Source: Cloacimonetes bacterium UBA5553 (GTDB lineage Bacteria > Cloacimonadota > Cloacimonadia > Cloacimonadales > Cloacimonadaceae). Taken from it: a stretch of 5,630 bases of DNA. Shown here one piece after another: positions 1 through 5,630 of this stretch; positions within the stretch are counted from its first letter, which is position 1, and each line of letters opens with the position of its first letter. The stretch is taken from the NCBI GenBank assembly GCA_002425825.1, contig DIMZ01000236.1, forward strand, positions 552-6,181. The letters are read 5' to 3'. The position numbers were made by a program, and so were the translations under genes. Below the pieces are notes generated by a model. The model worked only from the letters and a program-made list of their open reading frames with translations. It was not told the origin of the DNA and searched no databases.

Positions 1-1
1 C

Positions 2-847
2 ATGGTGGCTGCAATGGCGGCATTCATTCTATCCGCAGTCTCACCGGCAGTGGTTATTCCTTCCATGATAAATCTTAAAGCCCGGGGGCACGGGGCGAAG
101 AAGCAGATTCCCACCATGATTCTTGCCGGGGCTTCCATCGATGATGTGGTGGCATTCACGTTCTTTACCCTCTGCATGAACCTGGCACTTGCAAAGCATG
201 CCAACCTCTGGGTGAGTATTCTTAGCATCCCATACGCCATTTTAGGCGGCATTGCTGCCGGGTTACTAATGGGATATGTGCTGATTCAGGTGTTCAGGCG
301 GGTGAAAGCTCCGATCAGAGCCACAGAAAAGATGTTGATGCTGATAACCTTTTCGTTACTAATGCTGGAATTGGGGAATAGGATTCATATAGCAGCACTG
401 CTTGGAGCCATGACCACCGGATTTATCCTCTACGAGAAAGAAAACCAAATTGCCAACCAGCTTTCTGCCAAGCTAAGCAAATGGTGGATATTCGCAGAAA
501 TCATCTTGTTTGTTTTAATCGGCATGAGCGTTCAGCCAGTCCACATCTACAAAGCAGGCTTGCGTGGCCTGGCAGTAATCGCGATTGGGCTGTTGTTCAG
601 ATCGGTGGGCGTGATTATCGCCACCGCGTTTTCCCGGCTGAACAAAAAAGAAAAGCTGTTTTGCATTATTACCTATTTACCAAAGGCAACAGTGCAGGCT
701 GCGTTGGGAACAGTTCCCCTTGCTATGGGCTTTGCCGAGGGGCAGGCAATCCTTTCTGTGGCGGTGATGTCCATTTTAGTTACCGCTCCACTGGGCTTGT
801 TTCTGATCCAGGTTTTTGGCAAGAAGCTGTTGAAGATAGATTTATGA
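2..847 (+). CDS. Cation/proton antiporter, CPA2 (NHA/NapA-like) family, 5'-truncated
   Basis: This is an inner-membrane antiporter that would exchange Na+ or K+ for H+. The reading frame is open at the left edge, so the ATG at base 2 is an internal Met and about 100 N-terminal residues are probably missing (family members are usually near 390 residues). The visible 281 residues are a run of hydrophobic helices. Residues 11-20 (SAVSPAVVIP) match the broken-helix region of the family. Residues 43-49 (GASIDDV) carry the paired aspartates D47-D48 that bind and carry the ions in electrogenic CPA2 antiporters. Residues 226-234 (LPKATVQAA) contain K228, matching the basic residue of the late core helix. 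No KTN/RCK nucleotide-binding domain follows; the protein ends at L281, shortly after the last helix. The family call is firm; ion specificity cannot be read from the sequence. The next gene lies 102 bp downstream on the same strand. Confidence 0.9.
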   Translation: MVAAMAAFILSAVSPAVVIPSMINLKARGHGAKKQIPTMILAGASIDDVVAFTFFTLCMNLALAKHANLWVSILSIPYAILGGIAAGLLMGYVLIQVFRRVKAPIRATEKMLMLITFSLLMLELGNRIHIAALLGAMTTGFILYEKENQIANQLSAKLSKWWIFAEIILFVLIGMSVQPVHIYKAGLRGLAVIAIGLLFRSVGVIIATAFSRLNKKEKLFCIITYLPKATVQAALGTVPLAMGFAEGQAILSVAVMSILVTAPLGLFLIQVFGKKLLKIDL

Positions 848-949
848 GGTGTTCTCCGCCAGGGCTTGGTAAAGAAATAGCTTGTCATAATTATGCGCTT
901 GTCGCGAATTGCATCAAAGCAAGCAGGGATAGATATTGGAGAATGATTT
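848..949 (+). other. Short spacer between antiporter and methyltransferase genes
   Basis: The 102-bp gap has no credible coding frame of its own and no GC-rich hairpin followed by a T-run, so no intrinsic terminator is seen after the antiporter gene. Read-through into the methyltransferase gene is possible. A ribosome-binding sequence GGAGA lies at 938-942, seven bases before the ATG at 950. No convincing sigma-70 promoter pair was found. Confidence 0.5.
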
Positions 950-1660
950 ATGGATTACAAAGAGCATTATCGCATAGATGCAGAAGAGTTTGACTATTGG
1001 GGAGAAGACCAGTTTTCTTTAACCGAGAAACGGCGTAATCAATATACCTTGAAGCTGGCAAACATTCAAGCCGGACAAAAGGTTTTGGATATTGGCAGTG
1101 GCAGAGGCTGGTTTAGCCTGCTTGCTGCATCCTACAATGCCGATACCACTGCCGTAGATCTCAGCCATACTAATCTGGAGCGGATTAAGCAGAGCGACGA
1201 TCGCGTAAAAACCTTATTGGCAGATGCTATAAATACCGGGGCAGAAGCAGGTTCTTATGATCTGGTGGTAGCTCTGGAAGTGTTGGAGCATATTACCAAT
1301 CCGGAACAAGCACTTCAGCACTGGGTAAGCCTGTTAAAACCCGGTGGCAGGCTGCTGATAACCGTTCCATACAAAGAAAAGCTGCGTTATGAACTTTGCA
1401 TCCATTGTAACAAGAAAACTCCTCACAGTGCACATTTACATAGCTTCAGCCGAGAGAAGCTATGTGCCTTGATACGCAGCAGTGGGCTTAGAGTGGTTAG
1501 CACAAGTCTCTTTTGCCATAAGCTAATGCAATTCTTGCATCTGGATATGCTTACCCACAGATTGCCCTACCTGGTTTGGCGGTTCTTTGATGCCATATCT
1601 GCCCTGTCGGGAGATAAATATAATTACATTGCCGTAGTATGCCGAAGGGGCAAGCACTAG
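950..1660 (+). CDS. Class I SAM-dependent methyltransferase (Methyltransf_11/UbiG-like)
   Basis: A soluble Rossmann-fold methyltransferase of 236 residues that would transfer a methyl group from S-adenosylmethionine to an unidentified acceptor. Motif I is at residues 45-55 (VLDIGSGRGWF), the acidic residue that binds the SAM ribose follows at D70 (TAVDLS), the motif around residues 103-115 (YDLVVALEVLEHI) is typical of this superfamily, and the strand-4/5 loop is at 128-140 (LLKPGGRLLITVP). The C-terminal third holds C150-x2-C153 followed by HxH (H162, H164) and SF, which could bind a metal or help shape the acceptor site. The start is supported by GGAGA seven bases upstream. The fold call is firm; the substrate is open (lipid, quinone, sugar or small molecule). 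The neighbouring asparagine-synthetase-like gene hints at a modification locus, but no glycosyltransferase or other partner is visible to narrow it. Confidence 0.88.
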   Translation: MDYKEHYRIDAEEFDYWGEDQFSLTEKRRNQYTLKLANIQAGQKVLDIGSGRGWFSLLAASYNADTTAVDLSHTNLERIKQSDDRVKTLLADAINTGAEAGSYDLVVALEVLEHITNPEQALQHWVSLLKPGGRLLITVPYKEKLRYELCIHCNKKTPHSAHLHSFSREKLCALIRSSGLRVVSTSLFCHKLMQFLHLDMLTHRLPYLVWRFFDAISALSGDKYNYIAVVCRRGKH

Positions 1661-1805
1661 TGTATTATTATTTTACTACATACAGCAAAACATGTTAGGT
1701 AGAGATTCATTTGTCTATCAAGCTATTGCAAGCTTGATATTAGAATTGAACTTACTAACATGCTACTACAAGGGATAAACGAGAAGTACAACAAATGAGG
1801 TTAAT
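1661..1805 (+). other. 145-bp intergenic spacer, AT-rich
   Basis: The spacer separates the methyltransferase stop (TAG, 1658-1660) from the synthetase-like start. It is distinctly AT-rich and holds the nested inverted repeat described separately. GAGG at 1797-1800, five bases before ATG 1806, is the likely ribosome-binding sequence. I looked for a sigma-70 promoter and found no pair with acceptable boxes and spacing. The spacer length and the structure suggest the next gene starts a new transcription unit, but this is inference. Confidence 0.5.
1691..1762. repeat. Nested inverted repeat in the spacer before the synthetase-like gene
   Basis: Two inverted repeats are nested. The outer arms are CATGTTAG (1691-1698) and CTAACATG (1755-1762), 8 bp, perfect. 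The inner arms are TATCAAGCT (1716-1724) and AGCTTGATA (1731-1739), 9 bp, perfect, with a 6-base loop ATTGCA. The stems are AT-rich and no T-run follows, so this does not look like a standard intrinsic terminator. It could be an operator, an mRNA leader structure for the gene starting at 1806, or a weak terminator for the methyltransferase gene. The repeats are seen directly; the role is inference. Confidence 0.6.
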
Positions 1806-3500
1806 ATGAGTTGGTTGGTCGGGTCATTTACTGAGACGGAAGAAAGAATAAGGGAATGCTGCCCAGATGCTCCCCTTGTAAGCATAAAGCACAAGGGACT
1901 TGTAATCAATGCCGGAGGTAATCCCCGCACCTGCAGGCACGGACTTCTTGCAACCGGTGAAGCATATATAGTTCTGGGATATCCGCTATATCTGCATGGG
2001 GATAAGTATATACCGCTTTGCGATGCCAAACTTTGCGAGCTGATAATGCAGGATGATATGCAGCAAAAGCTGGATGGACATTGGCTTATCATGCTTGTTA
2101 AAGAAGATAGTATCCGCATTGTTAATGATAGTCTGGGAAAACGCTCTCTGTATATATCTACCCAGCAGAAGGTTTCGTTGTTTACGACTAGTCTGGCAAT
2201 CTTGAAGTCTGTAGTAAGTGCCGAGCTGGACTTCCGCAAGACCGGTTCCTTGTGGCATACGATGTTCCCGGCATCAAACGACAGATACTCGCCTTCTCAC
2301 AGGTGTAGCTACTACAATACTGAGATGTTGAGCCCTGGCTCGGTAGCTATTATATCCCGTACAAGGTTTGAAGTAAGCCAATCTCAGTTTCTTCCCGATA
2401 GCAGCAAACGAGACATAATCTCGCTGCTATCAAGCTGCTGTCTTGCCCCTTTGAAAGACACTACCCGCTTGGCTATCGGGCTTTCCGGGGGAATGGACAT
2501 CCGTCCACTGCTTGCTATCTATCTTGGTAGCGGGGTAAAGGTATCTGCCATCTATTATGGGAATGACGACACAGAAGACTATCGAATTGGCAAGCAGATG
2601 GCTACAGACCTGGGTTTTGAACATCATCATATCAGTTTCGAATCTGCTGAAAGTGCCGATCCCTGGCAACAAGCAGTTAATTATATGTACTCGCGCGGGA
2701 TATCGGCAAATCCAATTGACGCTCCCTACTTCGGATTGTATCGCCAGATAGCTGAAAGTTTTGATACTTATGTAAGCGGGTATTTTGGCGAGTTGTACCG
2801 TTTTCGCTTTTATGTGGCACATCTGCTTAGCATTTTTAAAGGCAAACACCGGAGTTCGGCAGACCTGAGTGCATATCTGTATCGTATTCCCCCGTCTATC
2901 TTCAAGCCGGAATTTGCCAGGATGCTCCATGACGGATATGTAGAGGATATTCGCTCTGCCTTTGCTTCGATGCCAGCCACTATCGGGAAGCCAAATCCCT
3001 TTTGGTATGATCTATTCCTTGCAAGGTATGCCCCGATGAGTGTCGTATCGGGTACGTTGGCAGCTATGGACGAGATACTGCTCGATCATATGCCCTGGCT
3101 TCAAAGAGGTATTATCTCGCAACACTGGCACAACAGCTTTGCCTACCAACTTGGTGAAGGGATTCACAGAAGAGCAGTATCACAATTCTATCCCACATTA
3201 GAAAAGTATCCTTTAGCCTTGCTTCACGTAAGAGCTCCATATTATTATCGGCAATACATGGTTAAACTGAAGATGTGGAAACACTATCGCAACCGACCAA
3301 TGACACGTGAAAGCAGATCAGAACGCTTCCTGAACAGGAATAAAGAGAATATCCTTGATCTATTTCTTAGTCGTAGAGTGCAAGAATACCATCCCTATGA
3401 CACCGCGAAGATCGATAAAGCTCTAAATGCCTTCTACAATGGTGATAAAAGCGCAATTAGCACTGTATTGTGCTGGCTGGGGTTTGAACTTGGTCGTTAG
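1806..3500 (+). CDS. Asparagine-synthetase-like protein with altered active-site motifs
   Basis: A 564-residue cytoplasmic protein with the two-domain plan of class-B asparagine synthetase (AsnB). The N-terminal ~190 residues resemble the Ntn glutaminase fold: the start MSWLVGSF lines up with the usual MCGIxGxF, residues 88-116 (KLDG...DSLGKRSLY) match the LDG...RDxxGxxPLY stretch, and LSPGSVAII (176-184) matches the xPPGhxxxL stretch. The nucleophile Cys2 is replaced by Ser2. The C-terminal ATP-pyrophosphatase domain has its PP-loop at 227-233 (SGGMDIR; the usual form is SGGxDS, so Ser is replaced by Ile232), and residues 252-276 (GNDDTEDYR...LGFEHHHI) match the segment after the loop. The usual GGDE loop is reduced to GYFGEL (325-330). 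Family enzymes adenylate a carboxylate and attach an amine; beta-lactam synthetase and lasso cyclase relatives also lack Cys2. Substrate unknown; calling it asnB would be wrong. It may be divergent or inactive. Confidence 0.8.
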   Translation: MSWLVGSFTETEERIRECCPDAPLVSIKHKGLVINAGGNPRTCRHGLLATGEAYIVLGYPLYLHGDKYIPLCDAKLCELIMQDDMQQKLDGHWLIMLVKEDSIRIVNDSLGKRSLYISTQQKVSLFTTSLAILKSVVSAELDFRKTGSLWHTMFPASNDRYSPSHRCSYYNTEMLSPGSVAIISRTRFEVSQSQFLPDSSKRDIISLLSSCCLAPLKDTTRLAIGLSGGMDIRPLLAIYLGSGVKVSAIYYGNDDTEDYRIGKQMATDLGFEHHHISFESAESADPWQQAVNYMYSRGISANPIDAPYFGLYRQIAESFDTYVSGYFGELYRFRFYVAHLLSIFKGKHRSSADLSAYLYRIPPSIFKPEFARMLHDGYVEDIRSAFASMPATIGKPNPFWYDLFLARYAPMSVVSGTLAAMDEILLDHMPWLQRGIISQHWHNSFAYQLGEGIHRRAVSQFYPTLEKYPLALLHVRAPYYYRQYMVKLKMWKHYRNRPMTRESRSERFLNRNKENILDLFLSRRVQEYHPYDTAKIDKALNAFYNGDKSAISTVLCWLGFELGR

Positions 3501-3588
3501 CTAACCGTTGGATATGTGTCATATTTCACTAAGCTCCCATATGCTGAATTTAGTTTGACATATTTTTCGGGTATAAAAGGATGGTATT
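3501..3588 (+). other. 88-bp spacer with small palindromes, before the UvrC-half-like gene
   Basis: The spacer is AT-rich. A perfect 10-bp palindrome GTTAGCTAAC (3496-3505) spans the preceding TAG stop, and a 5-bp hairpin ATATG-TGT-CATAT lies at 3512-3524. Neither has a strong T-run, so a terminator is only weakly suggested. AAAGGA at 3576-3581, seven bases before ATG 3589, is the likely ribosome-binding sequence and favours that start over the in-frame ATG at 3595. The promoter of the downstream operon should be here or further upstream, but I could not place it. Confidence 0.5.
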
Positions 3589-4533
3589 ATGAGTATGATC
3601 GTTTTTGATAAGCATATAGAAAATAAACTTGATAGCCTGCCCAAAGGCTGGGCAAGCTTTTGCCTGTATAATGGTGAAGCTATGCTATATTCGGGCTATA
3701 CGGCAAATCTGGCTGTGCGTATCAAAACCATTATTGCTAAAGCCGATGAAGGCGGCATATACCGCGAGATGTGGTCGCTGGCAAATGGGCTGGACTACGA
3801 TGTTCACACCAGCGGGATTGATGCACTAATTCAGCATAAAGCATCAGTTACCGATTTTGTGCCGACCTATCAATTCCGCATAATGCCTTGGGAAAGCTAT
3901 GTTTATCTTGGCATTGACGCCCATCGCTTTCCTTTTTCGACAATAGTGGAGCATACGAATGACGATTGGCTATATCTTGGTCCATTCAGGAGCAGGTTCT
4001 TTATTGCGGATGTGATAGATACATTGTCGCGCATCCTAAAGCTTCCGTATTGCGAGAGCGGTACTTATCCCTGCGAGAAATTTGACAAAGACATCTGCAG
4101 GGGCTGGTGCCTAAGCCTTGCATCGGAGAAGGAAAGCAAATCCGAGCAAAGCCTTGACAAGCTTGATGCCCTGTTAAAAGAAGCATATTTGCACCCAAAC
4201 AATGGCATCCTGGAAATGATAGGCAAGAACAGAGATGAGTATTTTAATGAGCTTGAGTTCAGCAAAGCATCGCTGTTAGACGATGAAATTGAGCTGTTAT
4301 CCAAGTATAAAGATTGGCTAAACTTCCTATATACTGCCAAGATGCTGGAGTATGAGAGCGACACGCTAGGCATATCCCGCGGAAGGATTACACGTTGCAC
4401 ATATAAAGGAAGGGAATATCATTATCCGGTGGACTACACAGAGTTTAGAGACAACGAGCTACTTGCGCTAAACATGGACTATGTAGATGAGAGCCGGGTA
4501 ATCTACGAATTCCTGAGGAACGGGGAGAGATAA
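3589..4533 (+). CDS. UvrC N-terminal-half-like protein with degenerate GIY-YIG site
   Basis: A 314-residue soluble protein with the domain order of the first half of UvrC (full UvrC is about 600 residues). Residues ~19-100 match the GIY-YIG nuclease domain: ASF (22-24) stands where GIY should be, YSG (34-36) where YIG should be, R44 matches the conserved arginine, but the metal-binding Glu is His83 and the conserved Asn is Gln95. Residues 128-133 (LYLGPF) match UvrC YFGPY/F. Four cysteines follow, C155-x6-C162-x7-C170-x3-C174; the last two spacings equal those of the UvrC cysteine cluster, reported to hold [4Fe-4S] in E. coli. Residues ~214-240 (LEFSKASLLDDEIELL) resemble the UVR helix pair that binds UvrB. 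The RNase H-like nuclease and HhH domains are absent. It is predicted to be non-cleaving; a UvrB- or DNA-binding regulatory role is inference. The homology is judged by eye and is fairly strong. purC starts on the base after its stop. Confidence 0.72.
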   Translation: MSMIVFDKHIENKLDSLPKGWASFCLYNGEAMLYSGYTANLAVRIKTIIAKADEGGIYREMWSLANGLDYDVHTSGIDALIQHKASVTDFVPTYQFRIMPWESYVYLGIDAHRFPFSTIVEHTNDDWLYLGPFRSRFFIADVIDTLSRILKLPYCESGTYPCEKFDKDICRGWCLSLASEKESKSEQSLDKLDALLKEAYLHPNNGILEMIGKNRDEYFNELEFSKASLLDDEIELLSKYKDWLNFLYTAKMLEYESDTLGISRGRITRCTYKGREYHYPVDYTEFRDNELLALNMDYVDESRVIYEFLRNGER

Positions 4534-4536
4534 ATG
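4522..4536 (+). promoter_or_regulatory. purC ribosome-binding site inside the upstream gene, with stop-start abutment
   Basis: GGGGAG (4522-4527) lies within the last codons of the UvrC-half-like gene, six bases before the purC ATG at 4534. The upstream stop TAA (4531-4533) directly abuts that ATG. This arrangement is typical of translational coupling and argues that both genes share one mRNA. Confidence 0.7.
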
Positions 4537-5421
4537 CACGAAGAGATTTCAAAATTACCTATTGTAAAATACAGCCGCCAAGGTAAGGTGCGCGACATAT
4601 ACGAACTTGGAGACACGCTGTTGCTGGTTACCAGCGACCGCATATCAGCCTTTGATGTAGTATTTCCAGAACCCATTCCAGACAAAGGCAAGATTCTAAA
4701 CTCCATTTCTGCACATTTCTTTAAAAGCACTCAGCACATTGTTCCCAATCACTTCATTAGCGACGATGTGGACGAGTATCCAACCGAGCTGCACGCATAC
4801 AGAGACTATCTTGCTGGCAGAAGCATGCTGGTAAGAAAGACCCGCGTTATCCCCTTCGAGTGCATTGTGCGTGGTTATATAAGCGGCTCTGCGTGGAGCG
4901 AATATGCCAAAACCAATACCATTGGCAAGATGCTAATTGCCGAGGAGATGCAGGAAAGCCAGAAGTTTATGCACCCCCTGTTTACTCCCAGCACCAAGGT
5001 GGATGATGGTCACGACGAGAACATCAGCTATCGTGAATTTCTATCTCGCATGGATGAGAAGCTGGCGGTGTTCATTCGAGATAGATCGGTGGAGCTTTAC
5101 AACCATGCGCATGAGATATTGCTTAAGCATGGAATAATACTAGCAGATACCAAGTTTGAATATGGTTCCATCGGCAATCAGATATACCTGATAGACGAAG
5201 TGTTAACTCCCGATTCATCGCGTTTTTGGGCATTGGAAGACTATCAGATTGGCACAAGTCCGAATAGCTATGACAAGCAGTATATTCGCGATTACCTGCT
5301 GTCCATTGGTTGGGATAAACAGCCACCTGCACCCTCGCTTCCTGCCGACGTAATAGCTAAAACACGCGAGAAATACCTCGCTGTTCACAACATTATCACC
5401 TCTGAAGAGCTATATATATGA
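4534..5421 (+). CDS. purC: Phosphoribosylaminoimidazole-succinocarboxamide synthase (SAICAR synthetase)
   Basis: A cytoplasmic enzyme of de novo purine synthesis that joins CAIR and L-aspartate, with ATP hydrolysis, to give SAICAR. The 295-residue product has the family landmarks: GKVRDIY (17-23) in the ATP-binding sheet, SDRISAFD (34-41), the first family signature at 105-119 (VIPFECIVRGYISGS), the second at 204-211 (ADTKFEYG, with Tyr in place of the usual Phe before the Gly), and DEVLTPDSSRFW (221-232). It is longer than the E. coli and Bacillus enzymes (near 240 residues) and closer to the long form seen in yeast Ade1 and many other bacteria. The start at 4534 is supported by GGGGAG upstream and by alignment of the N-terminus. 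No other purine gene is in the window, so it lies apart from a classical pur cluster. Identification is firm. Confidence 0.97.
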   Translation: MHEEISKLPIVKYSRQGKVRDIYELGDTLLLVTSDRISAFDVVFPEPIPDKGKILNSISAHFFKSTQHIVPNHFISDDVDEYPTELHAYRDYLAGRSMLVRKTRVIPFECIVRGYISGSAWSEYAKTNTIGKMLIAEEMQESQKFMHPLFTPSTKVDDGHDENISYREFLSRMDEKLAVFIRDRSVELYNHAHEILLKHGIILADTKFEYGSIGNQIYLIDEVLTPDSSRFWALEDYQIGTSPNSYDKQYIRDYLLSIGWDKQPPAPSLPADVIAKTREKYLAVHNIITSEELYI

Positions 5422-5630
5422 CAAAAGTTATCTGCATTGTGGACGATGAAGACGAATTGGTAGAGAATCTTAAATACGAGATTAGTGCCCTGCGTCCGAA
5501 TTGGGAGATTATTACTTTTTCGAACGGCATGAAAGCCATGCAGGAGATAGTAAAAGGCAAAGTTGATTTGGTGCTTACCGATATTGCCATGCCGGATATG
5601 GACGGCTATGAGCTTTACTGGCGGGTGAAG
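5418..5630 (+). CDS. Response regulator receiver-domain protein, 3'-truncated
   Basis: The first 71 residues of a two-component response regulator; the gene runs off the right edge. The acidic pocket D9-D10 follows the first strand (KVICIVDDED), and the phosphoacceptor is D55 in LVLTDIAMPDMDG (51-63), the standard receiver pattern. The conserved Thr/Ser and Lys lie beyond the edge, so activity and output domain (DNA-binding, GGDEF, kinase or none) cannot be told. The ATG at 5418 overlaps the purC stop as ATGA, which indicates co-translation with purC; the upstream purine-rich GAAGAG is a modest ribosome-binding sequence. The receiver call is firm and the role is open. Confidence 0.92.
   Translation, partial: MTKVICIVDDEDELVENLKYEISALRPNWEIITFSNGMKAMQEIVKGKVDLVLTDIAMPDMDGYELYWRVK

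Noticed and set aside
673..888. Long reverse-strand and alternate-frame ORFs across the window (for example 673-888, 1766-2239, 2430-2930 on the - strand and 481-993 on the + strand)
   Set aside because: They lie opposite or inside genes with clear family motifs, show no recognisable domains and have no supporting start signals.
881..910. Direct repeat CTTGTC-N-AATT (copies at 881 and 898) as an operator before the methyltransferase gene
   Set aside because: The copies are short and the inner spacing differs by one base; this is within chance for an AT-rich gap.
1692..1778. A 28-codon ORF in the spacer before the synthetase-like gene, considered as a possible precursor peptide for a lasso-type or related cyclase
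   Set aside because: No ribosome-binding sequence precedes it, it lacks the leader Thr and ring Asp/Glu pattern of lasso precursors, no B1/B2 partner genes are visible, and it is largely made of the inverted repeats.
1795..1809. Four-codon upstream ORF (ATG AGG TTA ATA TGA) overlapping the synthetase-like start
   Set aside because: Its bases double as the GAGG ribosome-binding sequence and the overlap is easily due to chance; only a weak GAGAAG lies upstream.
3555..3577. TTGACA at 3555-3560 with TATAAA at 3572-3577 as a promoter for the UvrC-half-like gene
   Set aside because: The spacing is only 11 bp, far from 16-18, and the implied transcript start would leave out the ribosome-binding sequence. 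TATTAT at 3585 is 24 bp away, too far.
3589..4533. Reading the UvrC-like gene as a frameshifted or truncated pseudogene of full-length uvrC
   Set aside because: The frame is clean for 314 codons with a proper ribosome-binding site, and purC begins at once, leaving no decayed remnant of the second half.

Overview
The window is a stretch of bacterial chromosome with six protein genes, all on the + strand. The first and last are cut by the window edges. There is no rRNA, tRNA, CRISPR array, insertion sequence or phage gene. Shine-Dalgarno-like sequences precede most starts, base composition is moderate, and the housekeeping gene purC is present. I cannot fix the phylum from this. The mix of genes would suit an uncultured anaerobic Gram-negative lineage (Cloacimonadota is a guess only).

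Left part (1-1660): the C-terminal ~280 residues of a CPA2-type cation/proton antiporter, a 102-bp gap, then a class I SAM-dependent methyltransferase. Middle (1661-3500): a 145-bp spacer carrying a nested inverted repeat, then a 564-residue asparagine-synthetase-like protein. That protein lacks the glutaminase cysteine and has an altered PP-loop, so it is probably an ATP-using ligase or amidotransferase relative of unknown substrate, or a non-enzymatic relative. Right part (3501-5630): an 88-bp spacer, then a compact three-gene run. The run is a UvrC-half-like protein, purC starting directly after its stop (TAAATG), and a response-regulator receiver gene overlapping the purC stop by ATGA.

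The most notable item is the gene at 3589-4533. It has the order of the N-terminal half of the nucleotide-excision-repair nuclease UvrC: GIY-YIG domain, four-cysteine cluster, then UVR/UvrB-binding-like segment. The GIY-YIG catalytic residues are largely replaced, while the four cysteines and the UVR-like helix are kept, and the second UvrC nuclease and helix-hairpin-helix domains are absent. This looks like a non-catalytic UvrC paralogue kept as an intact gene in a coupled operon with purine synthesis and signalling genes. Its function is not known to me. The genes do not form one obvious pathway: the left half could belong to a surface or small-molecule modification locus, and the right half is a housekeeping/regulatory operon with an unusual first member.
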